The translations under genes and the position numbers were made by a program. Shown piece after piece: positions 54,201-63,300 of a stretch of DNA of 64,000 nucleotides. The notes beneath the pieces were generated by a model. It was not told the DNA's origin and searched no databases. It saw only the letters and a program-made list of their open reading frames with translations. The stretch spans positions 700,501-764,500 of the forward strand of contig CALZFC010000041.1 in assembly GCA_945643635.1 (NCBI GenBank), read 5' to 3'. Position 1 is the stretch's first letter; each line of letters starts with the position of its first letter. Source of the stretch: Allodiplogaster sudhausi (lineage: Eukaryota; Nematoda; Chromadorea; Rhabditida; Diplogasteridae).

Positions 54201-57200
54201 CATGCCGCCTCGGAAGCTCAGTTGAAGGGCCAACTCTCCACGGTCAACAGCGACCTTCTCAAGCTGAACCAGGAGATGGAGCAGAGAAAGGCGAGAGTGG
54301 AGCAACTGCAGAGAGACGTCGCGGCGAGAGACGCAGAGTTACAGAGGACTAGGTTCATTTTCTCGTTATTTTAAAAGAGTTTATCTCCTTTTTTCAATTA
54401 AAAGGCAGAAAAATTAGCAAAAAAGTGTCTTTTCTTTAAAGGAGCGAAATGGCAGCTACTCGCCAGCAGACCGAGACAAACCTCAGGGCACAACTCACGC
54501 GAACACAAACGGAGCGAGACTCGCTGAAGCAGGAGAAGGAGGCGATGGCTGCCAAGCTACAGTAAGCCAGGCTTTCCGTGCGGGAGAAAATTGTATTCGA
54601 ATTTGTGATTGTTGGTCTCCTATTCCAATACGCTCTCAATTTGCAGGGCAGACCTCGCCAAGGCGACCCAAGAACTTGAAGCGGCTAATGGCAAGAATTC
54701 GCAGGTTTTACTATGTTTTTTGCTTTGATTAATTGAGCAGATAAATCTTTAAAAAAAAATTCTACGAGTTAAAAATGATATACTAAGAACTGGATTTATA
54801 GAAAAAAAAGAATTAAATTAAAATGCAGATTTATTTATATTTACAGTCAGACTTTATGTTTTTCATTTTCAGCTCAAGACGCTGGCGCTGCAGTACAAAA
54901 AGAAGTTCGAAGAGGCCAAGAAGGCGCCCCCTGCCGGAGCGACAGTAACAACTGGCGAGGATATCGTAAAACAGGTCGGGAATAAGAAGAGAGAGAGAAA
55001 TAAAGAGAGAGCGAGAGAGAGAGATAGATAGATAGAGAGAGAGACAGAGAGAGGGAGAGAGAGAGAATGGAAATGGGAAGCTAAAGGTGAACAAATTGCT
55101 GTCTTCTCATAGCAGTACTTGCTTTAATAAGGGAAAACTCCACAGCATGGCTGCTGATAAGTCTCAATGTCATACTATTGTATGTGTTGAGCAAAAATAA
55201 ATTTTTATAGCAACATTTTTTTTTCATTATTCTAAAAAAAATATATAATTTCAGGAGGCCGAGAATGCAACGGCGGCAGCGTCGACGAGTTCGACCGGCG
55301 CCGACTTTGCCACTCCGCCACGCACGGCAGCACTCATGCAGCTGCAGGCAGAGAACGAGGACATGAGGAAGCAGCTGACAGCCGCGCTCAAAGAAGCAGA
55401 GGAAGCCAAGGCACACTATAGTCAGTGAGGAGAGAGGGGAAGAGAGAGAGAGAGGTGAGAGAGAGAGAGGGAGAAAGAGAGAGACAAGGGAGAGAGAGAA
55501 TAGATATTTATATGTTTTTATGTACTACTCATTTAACTATTGCGGGGTAAAAATAAAACTATTGACAGAAAAAAAACCCATGAAAATGAGATTACTTTTA
55601 GCCGAAATGGAGCAACGTCAGAACGCAATAACGTCGATGGCAAGCCGCGAGAAGCAGGTCAGGATGCCGGGTCTTCCGTGCCTCTTTCTCTCTCTCTCTC
55701 TCCCCTTTCCCTCTCTCTCTCTTTCCCCCTCTCTTTCTCACCTTCTATCTTTCTCTGCTCCCTCTCCCTAACCCTCTCTTCCTTTTGCAGCGCCTCCTGG
55801 ACCGCATCTCCCAACTGGAGCGTGAGGCTGCCTCCTTCGCAACATCTTCTGCGCCCTCCACGGCCCCCTCCGCCGCTCCCCAGACCCTGGCCTCGATCCT
55901 CGCTTCCGTCGGGGGTGGAGGAGTGTCCCGCGAGCAAGTGGTCACCACACCCCTCGCAGCGGCTGAGACCCCCACTCCGAGGACCCCCTCAGCCATCACC
56001 CCTGCTTCCTCCATCCACCTTGCACAGCAATCAAGCTTTGCACCGACAATGACGTCAGATTTATGGATTCACGTTTGAAATTCTGAGCATTGGTCACATG
56101 GAAAGAAACTGAGCTTTTCATGGTGATTTAATCCTCACTGAATTTTTAAGAATGATTGTTGAATTGGATTGTTGGGTTGCTACTTTGTATTCTTAACAGC
56201 TTGTTTATTTGCTAACTATTTAGTTACAACTCGCTTATTTTCAGGTCCTCACCACTCCGTACCGTCCGCGCGCTGCACCATCGTCAACTTCTCAGATGCC
56301 AGCCACGGAGTCACCGGCCATCGGATTCAGCTTCGCGACTTCTTCCTCAGCGCAGCCAGCTCCGGCTTCCGTGGCAGCGACATCTGAAGCGGACATGGCA
56401 CCGTCTTCTGCTGTCAACAACGATCAGGTTAGGTCCCGAAGAGAAAAGGATACGGTAGCTAGAAGATGGCATACGGTAGATAACACAGTAAGCAGTGATA
56501 ACTTTCATCTCTTAAGGCGCCAGCTGCGTCCAGCGAGGTTGCAATCTCCTCTGCCGCCGCGCCATCCAGCACTACATCGACCACCTTCTCCCTACTCTCA
56601 CATCCTCCTCCACTCTTTGGCAGGTTTGTTGTGAGGCGTGGTGGACCATTGGATATTAGACTCAGGGGAAAAAGGGTGGTCCGGGGGGTCCCCCAAAAGT
56701 GAGTAGGCAGGGATCTTTTGGGCGCCGAATGGAAGGTAGGGTATGTAGAATTTATCTTTTTTTATCAAAAACTGGGGAAGTGCCTGTTTAAGACCGAAAA
56801 ACAATGTGTATGCTACCCTTCTGACCTGCCTTTTTTACCTAGTCTTTTGTGCGCATCATACATCCACCGGATCTTGCTTGTTTTTTTAGTAAGCATAGTT
56901 TTTGGCGTTACTTAAAAATAGGGCTTAAATCTAAGTGGAAGGTTAATGAAGTAGGCGCCAGTAAATGATAGAATCAATTGACTATTTAGCTTTTTGTCTG
57001 ATTGTCACTTGGAACACTTGCAGATCCGCGCCCCCTCCGAAGCCAGCGGACATCTCAGCGTCGTCTACTTCCGAGGCTGTCGAGGCTCGCGCTATCTCCG
57101 ATGCGGAGGTCTCTAAATGCTCCTTTTTTTCTCGACTGGAAACACCGAAAGGGGTCGTAGAGTACATACATTTAGACAGGGAAGAGAAAAATTTATTATT

Positions 57201-59138
57201 AAGTTGTACACATTATATCAAGCTGTAAAAAAAATAAGTAAACAAGTTTTTTAAGCTAAAAAATAAACAAATTTTATAATTATAAATATGACGGTTTTAC
57301 GAAATTGTTGAGGAGCGACTGCTTGTTGTACAAGAGGAAGACGAGGAAGAAGAAGTGGAGGAAGAAGAAGACGAGGAAGTGGACGATGGAGGAGAAGAGT
57401 CACGAGACACGCAACAGCAGCCAATCAGCAGTAGCAGCCATGGAGGTGAGAGAGAAAGTGGAGAGAGAGAGGGAGAGAGGGAGGGGGGGGGAGAGAGGGG
57501 GGGGGGGGAGAGAGAGAGGGGGGAGAGAGAGAGAGAGGAGAGAGAGAGGGGGGAGAGAGGGGGGGGGGGGAGAGAGAGGGGGGGGGAGAGAGAGAGGGAG
57601 AGGGGGGAGAGAGAGAGAGACAGAGTGAGAGAGAGAGAGAGCAATCCATGTTGCCTCCCCCCCTCCCTTCCATACTCAAATCAGCCAATAATATTTAGTG
57701 TTAACAATAAGAGCAGTCAATACTAGAAATACTGATACTGACCAGGTAGCATAACTCTAGTATTGATTGGTTTTGATTATAAATATGCACACGTGAAGTG
57801 TACTCAGAGATACATGACAACTGGGTATGTGCAGATTTCATTTTAAAAAAGGATTTCCAGGAATTGGCGCAGGCGGCCGCAAGCGTCCCGCCGGCGTTGG
57901 CAGCGCCGCCGAGGGCTCTGCCGAGAATGCCAAGCGAATCCGCCAGGCCATCGAGGGAGATGATGAAGCGATCAGGCGAGTTTTTTTTGTTTGTTTTCTT
58001 TTATATGACGAGTTTTTTGTTGTTGTTATATCTTTTTTGTTATCATTTTAAATTAAATATTCATAAGATTCAACGAAATATATTAATTTTGTGCAGGTTA
58101 TAGTAGTCCTTAAGAGTAAAAGACTCCACACAAAAAAAGATAATTAATTTTGGTGTTATTATGCCCCAATTTTTACAGCAGCAGCGAGCGCGCCCCGGAG
58201 GGCGAGGATACTCGAGATGCGGGTTCGGGTTTTATCTGTTTTTTTCTTTGTTCGTTCTTTAAACCAATTTTTTTTGCATATATAAAAAGCCTAAGAAGGG
58301 TATTAGAGAAAAATTACTCTAACGTTTCGCAATGTGAATTTTTGCAAGCAAGAAATAAGTGTATTAATTCGTTTACTACTTGAAGGCGAGGAGCTGGAAG
58401 ACGACGACGATGACATCATAGAATTGGACGATGTCGACGAGGACGGCCAGAGAGGAGACATCCAAGCGGCCTCCGCGAGAAGACGCCAGCCCATGGAGTA
58501 CCACGGAGGAGACGAAGAGGACGAGGACGATGACATTGAAGTCATCGACAGCGGTGCTGACCAGGTTAGGTGATGGGGGGGGGTGGGCGGGGTTACTGTA
58601 GGTGATGAGTGGTGTTACGGTAGGGCTACGGTACATATTGAGCCACGGTAAGGTGCCTATTAGTTACTGTAGGTGGCTACAGAAGGCGTCCAGGTGATCA
58701 CCCTTGGGACCATTTGGGGCTAAAAATGTTATAACTTATTACTTAAATTTATGAGGGATTAAAAGATCCTGAAGAAATTATAAATTGAATCTCGTGTTTT
58801 AATTTCAAAAAAAATAAATAAATAAAATTTCTGCTCGTTAAGGACTCGGAATCTGATGGGGATGGCGGAGACTTGGAAGATGACGACGAACAAGAAGAGA
58901 ATGAGGAAGATGAAGAGGAGGAGGAGCAAGAGGAAGCGGTGAGAGAGAGAGAGCAGAGAAGAGAGAGAGAGAGAGCAGAGAGAGAGAGAGGAGAAAGAGA
59001 GAGAGAGAGCAGTGAGAGAGAGCAGAGAAAGAGAGATTGAATGATTTCATCATGCATGGGTTTTATTGGAGTTTTTGTACCAGCTATATTCATACTTACT
59101 TGTTTTCCATTCAATAGAAGATACCCATTTATTTGGAG

Positions 59139-59193
<55 letters not shown>

Positions 59194-60774
59194 TCGATTG
59201 ATGAATTACTTTTCTATACTTTGTCTTTAATTGATTACTAATTTCTTTGGTAATAGATGAATTGGTGTTTTCCATACTTATCTTCTATAGATTATATTGA
59301 AGATGCATGACGTGGAGGAAGACGACGATGATGAAGGCGATGACTCGAATGGTCCGCCTTACGGCCGCGGCGGAATCGAATCGGAGGAGAGTGACGTCAT
59401 GCATGGAATGATGCGAGAGGGCGAGGGAGAAGGCGGAGCAGGAGGAGGAGAGACTGGAGACGCAGACGACAGAGAGGCAGCCAGTGCGCCTGAGGAGGTA
59501 GAGGAGAGACTGTTTATTGTTATTATTATTTATTTAATTTATCGTGTAAGATTTCAAGCGCCTTTATAGGATACTTGGATCACACGTAGGCAAGTAAATT
59601 TGATAAATTCAACATGTTTTATTTGATATATCTAAACGAGCGCTGAACGTAGATTTGAAACGAATAATTAAATTAAATTCGACTCGGACATTTAGGCTGA
59701 CGATGAGGGCCGCGGAGAGGACGGCGCGGAGGCAGCGCAACTCGGAGCGATTGGCTCCTCATCCCGACCGAGCCAGAGCGGAGCCGGAGCCGACTCGGGA
59801 GTCGGTGGCGGAGCGGGCGGAGGAGTGCTCGCAGGAGGAGCCGGAGCAGGGGGCACACCACCAGGGAGGAGCACGTCAGACTCCTCGCAAGCCGATTGTC
59901 TACGATGAAGAGCAGTGCTCATCGAGGTAATTGATTGGTTCACTTTGTGAAGTGGTAGTATTATGGCTTGTGATAGCTTAGGAAGATCAGAATAAGTTGA
60001 AGGTTTATCTATTTATTTTTTATTATTATTGGTTTTTATGTGATTTAATTTTTTTAAGTTCACCCGCCAACTTTTCAGCAACGAGTCTCGTCCGCCGGTG
60101 CAGCGCCGCACCATGCTGAACGTCATGACCGACCAACTCCGCGGCAGCGTCGACCCATCGATGCCCGGCACGAGTCGTGCCCGACGCGGCAATCCGGGTA
60201 CGCTGGCTATCTGATTGGTTATGGGCTAGGGCGCGTGAGTAGATGGATCCAGTGCTGAAATAGTGTCCGCCTCTCGAGTTGAACCGGGGGTTACAATTAC
60301 GGAAAAGAGAGGATTCCGTGCCTTCGGCCCATGGGGTTACAGTGCTGACATGGGTCTGACCTATTTCAGCACTGGAGGGTTCCAAGTTCGATTCTGATTA
60401 GAGATTTTGGTCATGTATTCATTGGCAGCCTTTTTCTTGAAGACTTATTCACCGATAGTCTACGTTTAAAAAGCACATGTATTTTTCCCGCATGCTTTTT
60501 AGGATGTGCCTAATTAGGATAAATGCACTTTTCAGAGGGGAAAGCGTTTGTAAGAACACAATTCTTCTTCTTTTTAGGAGGTCGCGCCAGTGGCGGAGCC
60601 GGCAACGCGTCGCCCGCACGAGCCAGCCGAGGCTCGCGCCGCGCACACGCTCCGCGGAAACGCTCCGCGGAAACCCGCGCGGTATCGGACGCGGAAGGAA
60701 GGGCGGCGCCGGCGGGAAGGATGGGCACATGCCGATGTAGGAAGAGAAGACAAGGCGAAGAGAGAAGCAACTAG
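40961..60774 (+). CDS. npp-21: TPR/NPP-21 nuclear-basket nucleoporin
   Basis: TPR forms the coiled-coil filaments of the nuclear basket and acts in mRNA export and spindle-checkpoint protein docking. The gene has about 52 exons and would encode about 2200 residues (human TPR has 2363). After an acidic, Gln-rich start (MAAKQEELQMEEGG, then QQHQQQQEQQQ), exons 2-39 are almost continuous heptad-type coiled coil. A diagnostic block is ELSPAAAAASRLLKSAG with IYREYARLCGELAEAK, which matches the SPTAAAVAKI and LYNAYVETQDQL region of TPR. Another is TIRSLAAVNQYLREEKGK, matching the IRFLRREKE region. The C-terminus is Pro/Ser/Thr-rich, then acidic, then Gly/Arg/Lys-rich. An acceptor TTTTTCTTCAG at 40941 precedes the start by 20 bases and may be a trans-splice site. 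The frame is interrupted near 44891, 53896 and 59875; see findings. Exon coordinates are given in three block entries. Confidence 0.85.
41931..43079. mobile_element. 1149-bp element with 45-bp terminal inverted repeats
   Basis: The left end CACAGGAATTTTTAAGGGGG with ATAAGGGGCCAC inside is mirrored by the right end GTGGCCCCTTAT with CCCCCTTTAAATTCCTGTG. The arms 41931-41976 and 43035-43079 differ at few positions. The interior has many GGGGCC/GGCCCC boxes near both ends and no credible open frame, so it is non-autonomous. A clear target-site duplication is not seen (TTT flanks both ends). It lies in TPR intron 4 between exons 41796-41869 and 43338-43434 and explains the unusual length of that intron. 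Confidence 0.8.
47349..55657 (+). other. TPR exon block 2 (central coiled coil)
   Basis: Exons: 47349-47551, 47896-48015, 48213-48295, 48523-48616, 49093-49274, 49560-49680, 49743-49885, 50021-50132, 50350-50520, 50822-50972, 51188-51337, 51591-51697, 51897-52007, 52148-52261, 52477-52599, 52801-52956, 53175-53342, 53581-53697, 53864-54006, 54192-54352, 54442-54561, 54647-54704, 54873-54974, 55255-55420, 55602-55657. All phases agree except in 53864-54006. Exon 52477-52599 has a GC donor (AAAG|gcggga). Exon 52801-52956 ends inside a run of eleven G, so its end rests on phase. Content is Glu/Gln/Arg/Leu-rich heptads such as LKTLALQYKKKFEEAKK. Confidence 0.78.
48171..48198. repeat. (TA)n microsatellite in TPR intron
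   Basis: An uninterrupted TA run just upstream of the acceptor of exon 48213-48295. A similar run lies at 59141-59188 in the intron before exon 59291-59497. Confidence 0.85.
57446..57640 (+). repeat. Purine G/GA tract starting at a TPR splice donor
   Basis: Immediately after exon 57313-57445 the intron is nearly pure purine for about 190 bases, with GAGAGA alternating with G runs of 6 to 10. The donor GTGAGAGAGA is itself part of the tract. The frame remains open through it, but this is repeat-driven. Confidence 0.8.
60249..60375. repeat. 127-bp miniature element with perfect 15-bp TIRs
   Basis: CCAGTGCTGAAATAG at 60249-60263 is the exact reverse complement of 60361-60375. The interior contains GTTGAACCGGGGG, which on the minus strand resembles a tRNA box B (GGTTCAACTC). 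It is in the last TPR intron. No target-site duplication was recognised. Confidence 0.65.
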
Positions 60775-61692
60775 GCCCACTCCCTGATGCCTAGACCGAG
60801 AACGTTCCATGCCCCATCCCCCCTTTTATTCCATTTTATGCAATTCATTCAGAATGGCAAGCACCTTCTCCTTATTTCATTGTGTAATCATTGGAGTGAC
60901 CCCCTCCATCTCTTTCCCATCCCCAGACTCAAATCCCGTCCGATAGGACCCATGTTAAAAATTTTAATTGAAATATGTATCTGTGTGTTCTTCTTTTCCC
61001 TCCCATGCTGTCCAATTTTATTTGATTGGGATCGCGCCTATTGGCCTCCCCTAGACCCAATGCATTCGAATTTGATTTTATTCTTTCGAATTCAAGTATT
61101 TATTGCTCTTTGATTAATTGTCCGTCGTTTTTTATTATTTCCTGTGGATCTACGAAGTTTCGCCGAGGTTTTTTCCCCGATTTCTATGAGCATTCCCCCG
61201 ATGGTTTTTTTTTTGCTCTGAGCTATATTTTTATCCTTTTATTGCCTGCCGGATTTTTGTGGGAATGTGAGAGTTGAGAATTTTGAAACGCATATTTCTG
61301 TGTGATCGCTGCTTGTTCCACTTCCCATATATAGGCGCTAGTATTTTCCTGTTTTGACCCAATTTATTTATCTTGTTTCTGCAGAATAAAGCGTTAATCC
61401 ACAGCTCTATGTGGCGTGCAGCATGACATTTTAGCCTACATTGCTAAAATGTAGCCGTCGTAACCTGCAATGTAATTCTCCGTGTGATTCTTCTTTCATT
61501 GAGAGTGTAGCTGACATATCCCTGAGGTGATAAGATAGCAATGGGTGCAATCCATCCATTCATATTTGGGAGGGTCAACTCGTTGAGAAATGTGTGCGAA
61601 GCTGCTAGCGCCGTAAGCAAAAAAAACCGGCTTAACGTTTTACCAAAGCGGAGGGAAACGTTCTCACTGATCACTTGAGGCAATCCGCTAGT
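60775..61692 (+). other. TPR 3' UTR and spacer
   Basis: T-rich sequence without a supported gene. The only exact AATAAA downstream of the TPR stop in this stretch is at 61385-61390, which would give a 3' UTR of about 600 bases. The remainder up to the tRNA has no visible feature. Confidence 0.55.
61385..61390 (+). terminator. Candidate poly(A) signal of TPR
   Basis: AATAAA about 610 bases after the TPR stop codon. Position is plausible for a long gene, but not confirmed. Confidence 0.4.
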
Positions 61693-61764
61693 GGGGGTAT
61701 AGCTCAGTGGTAGAGCGCTCGCTTAGCATGCGAGAGGGCTGGGGTTCAATTCCCCATACCTCCA
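61693..61764 (+). tRNA. tRNA-Ala (anticodon AGC)
   Basis: A complete 72-base cloverleaf. The acceptor stem GGGGGTA pairs with TACCTCC (one G-T pair), followed by discriminator A. The D-arm holds box A (TAGCTCAGTGGTAGAGC), the anticodon stem CTCGC/GCGAG encloses TTAGCAT with anticodon AGC, and the T-arm holds GGTTCAATTCC. There is no intron. A TTTTT run for Pol III termination lies at 61769-61773. It probably decodes GCU and, through inosine, GCC. Confidence 0.95.
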
Positions 61765-62440
61765 GGACTTTTTCCACCTTCTTACATCGATTTTTATTTA
61801 AATAATGAAGCAGATTTGCATATCTTTAAGGGGCACAGTACTTGGTGAGATTTACTGGGTACTGCCGCTAGTACATGCGTTTAATTAATGCTCGTTTTCC
61901 AGTTCTTTCCGTTCTTCTTGTTTTCCCATCATCTGTTTCATTATTTACGCTCTCATTCTCTCGCTCTCACTCTCTCTCTCTCTCTCTCGCTTTTTCTCTC
62001 CCAGTTTACTTCTCTCGCTATATTTCTATATTGGCTACAGCGCCACAGCGCTGCTGACCTGCCGCAACGAGTGCACAGCCAATTTTAGAATGCTTTTTCG
62101 GCATTTTTTTCTTCTTCGGAATTCACCATCGGTATGCAGCTTCCTCTACCTCTTTTTCCTTTTTTCACACTCGATCTACTTCTGTCTTTTCTGTCTCTTT
62201 CTCTCTAAAATTGGTTCCTCTTTCTAGGTGATTTCGCCCTCATCCTTGTTCCATGCAATTTCAGACGCTGGTATACGAATGGAGACATTTATGAGATAAA
62301 CAAATTCAAACAAAAATTCGAGTTAGAATCTACTTCATAAAAGGTAGATTCGTTAAAAGATTATATCGAAATGTTCAAAGAAAAACAATTTAAAATGAAG
62401 AAATAACGTTGAAACACTGCAATATCCATAGAACAAGTGA
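61765..62440. other. Spacer, no gene seen
   Basis: CT-rich tract at 61950-62000, otherwise AT-rich unique sequence. No open frame with coding character, no RNA gene recognised. Confidence 0.6.
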
Positions 62441-62447
62441 ATTTTCA

Positions 62448-62573
62448 CAGTCCCCTTTTGCACACGACGAATCGTACAGTTCCATGGCATTCTTCGCCGC
62501 CACCTCATACGCCAGAGCAGAAGCGGGTTTGTGCAGCTGCGTCGGCTTGACCTTGTTGAGACCGTCCAGGACT
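62448..62573 (-). CDS. Possible exon of an unrecognised minus-strand gene
   Basis: Between an acceptor AACTCCAG and a weak donor (GGGGACT|gtgaaa) the minus strand reads GVLDGLNKVKPTQLHKP, then ASALAYEVAAKNAMELYDSS and CAKGD, a helical, protein-like sequence with GC-rich third positions. The plus strand is also open here with an acceptor TTTTCACAG at 62441-62449, so the strand is uncertain. I do not recognise the protein, and no partner exon on this strand is clear. Confidence 0.35.
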
Positions 62574-62600
62574 CCCTGGAGTTCGAGTGAAGCGGTTGGG

Positions 62601-62656
62601 TGGCCCGGCGGAGAGAGCTCATGAGTAGGTGGTCCCGGGTTCGAACCCCGGTGCCT
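62601..62656 (+). repeat. tRNA-derived fragment
   Basis: GGTTCGAACCC (box B) at 62638-62648 sits in a perfect T-arm (CCGGG/CCCGG) followed by TGCCTCCA. TGGCCCGGCGG at 62601-62611 resembles box A. The spacing is too short for a functional tRNA, and the 5' acceptor strand is missing. It is probably a SINE-like or pseudo-tRNA relic. Confidence 0.5.
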
Positions 62657-62745
62657 CCAGTGATCCTTTGAGCCTTTCGATGGTACCAGGTCGTTACACA
62701 CTTGTGCATATGCAAATGAAAGCATGAGAAGATCTCCTTTTGTAG

Positions 62746-63300
62746 TCCATGGCATTCCTTCGAGTGGCCATCGAGAAGAGGCATTCGCCATCGACGCAAG
62801 CGGCTTCTATCGACGCTCTCTTCGTCCTGCTCGCCGTCCACGACCGCATCCATGGCCGTGCTGTGAGAAAAAAAATTAAAGATGTTTTTATTAACAATAT
62901 TTTTTTAAATAATAATCATAATATTAAAAAAAGTTATTAGAATTTCAAATTAATAATTTGAAGGAGGTAGTCAATAATGTAGTCAACATTTCAGTCAATA
63001 ATGTAGTCAACATTTCAGTCAATATTGTAGTCATCATTTCAGTCAATAATGTAGTCAACATTTCAGTCAATAATGTTGTCAACATTTCAGTCAATAATGT
63101 AGTCAACATTTCAGTCAATAATGTTGTCAACATTTCAGGAGGTCTTCTGGCCGCTGATCGCACGCCTCTTCCAGGCCGCCGACGCCGACGACAACCACGC
63201 ACTCATGGATAGACTCTCCCGCGTGCTCAGGCTTCAAGGCAGTGAATGGAAGCTCAAGCAAAACAAAGGAAGATACTCAAACGAAATAAGAAGTGCTTAG
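62746..63300 (+). CDS. Last two exons of an unrecognised gene
   Basis: Exons 62746-62862 and 63139-63300 join in phase 0. The first follows CTCCTTTTGTAG and reads SMAFLRVAIEKRHSPSTQAA, then SIDALFVLLAVHDRIHGRA up to a donor gtgaga. The second follows CATTTCAG and reads EVFWPLIARLFQAADADDNH, then ALMDRLSRVLRLQGSEWKLK and a short tail to a TAG stop. It looks helical and soluble. I do not recognise the family, and upstream exons were not found. A start at the Met in the first exon (62749) would give a short protein of 91 residues. The intron is largely a 24-bp satellite. Confidence 0.45.
62969..63138 (+). repeat. 24-bp intronic satellite, 7 copies, each with an acceptor
   Basis: Seven tandem copies of AGTCAATAATGTAGTCAACATTTC with few substitutions, ending in AG at the start of exon 63139. 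Each unit boundary recreates CATTTCAG, so the real 3' splice site is one of seven near-identical acceptors. Confidence 0.9.

Larger units (their letters stand above)
55791..60774 (+). other. TPR exon block 3 (Ser/Pro-rich, acidic and basic tail)
   Basis: Exons: 55791-56072, 56245-56427, 56517-56623, 57024-57108, 57313-57445, 57861-57975, 58179-58222, 58386-58564, 58843-58938, 59291-59497, 59696-59926, 60079-60197, 60578-60774. The first three are Pro/Ser/Thr/Ala-rich with GFSF and LFGR, weak FG-like sites. A short basic patch GGRKRP with NAKRIR may act as a nuclear localisation signal. Acidic exons hold DDDIIELDDVDEDG and DDDIEVIDSG, which resemble SUMO-interaction motifs and the DDVIVIDSDDEE stretch of human TPR. 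RPPVQRR in 60079-60197 matches GPPVQRI of human TPR. Exon 57861-57975 has a GC donor (CAG|gcgagt). Exon 59696-59926 needs a frame change to join the next. Confidence 0.72.

Noticed and set aside
62353..62853. Minus-strand open frame of 166 codons with GGTGVRTRDHLLMS
   Set aside because: That part of the frame translates the tRNA-like T-arm and is a common artefact of tRNA-derived repeats.
62969..63138. Direct repeats as a CRISPR-like array
   Set aside because: The repeats are contiguous with no unique spacers and lie in an intron of a eukaryotic gene.
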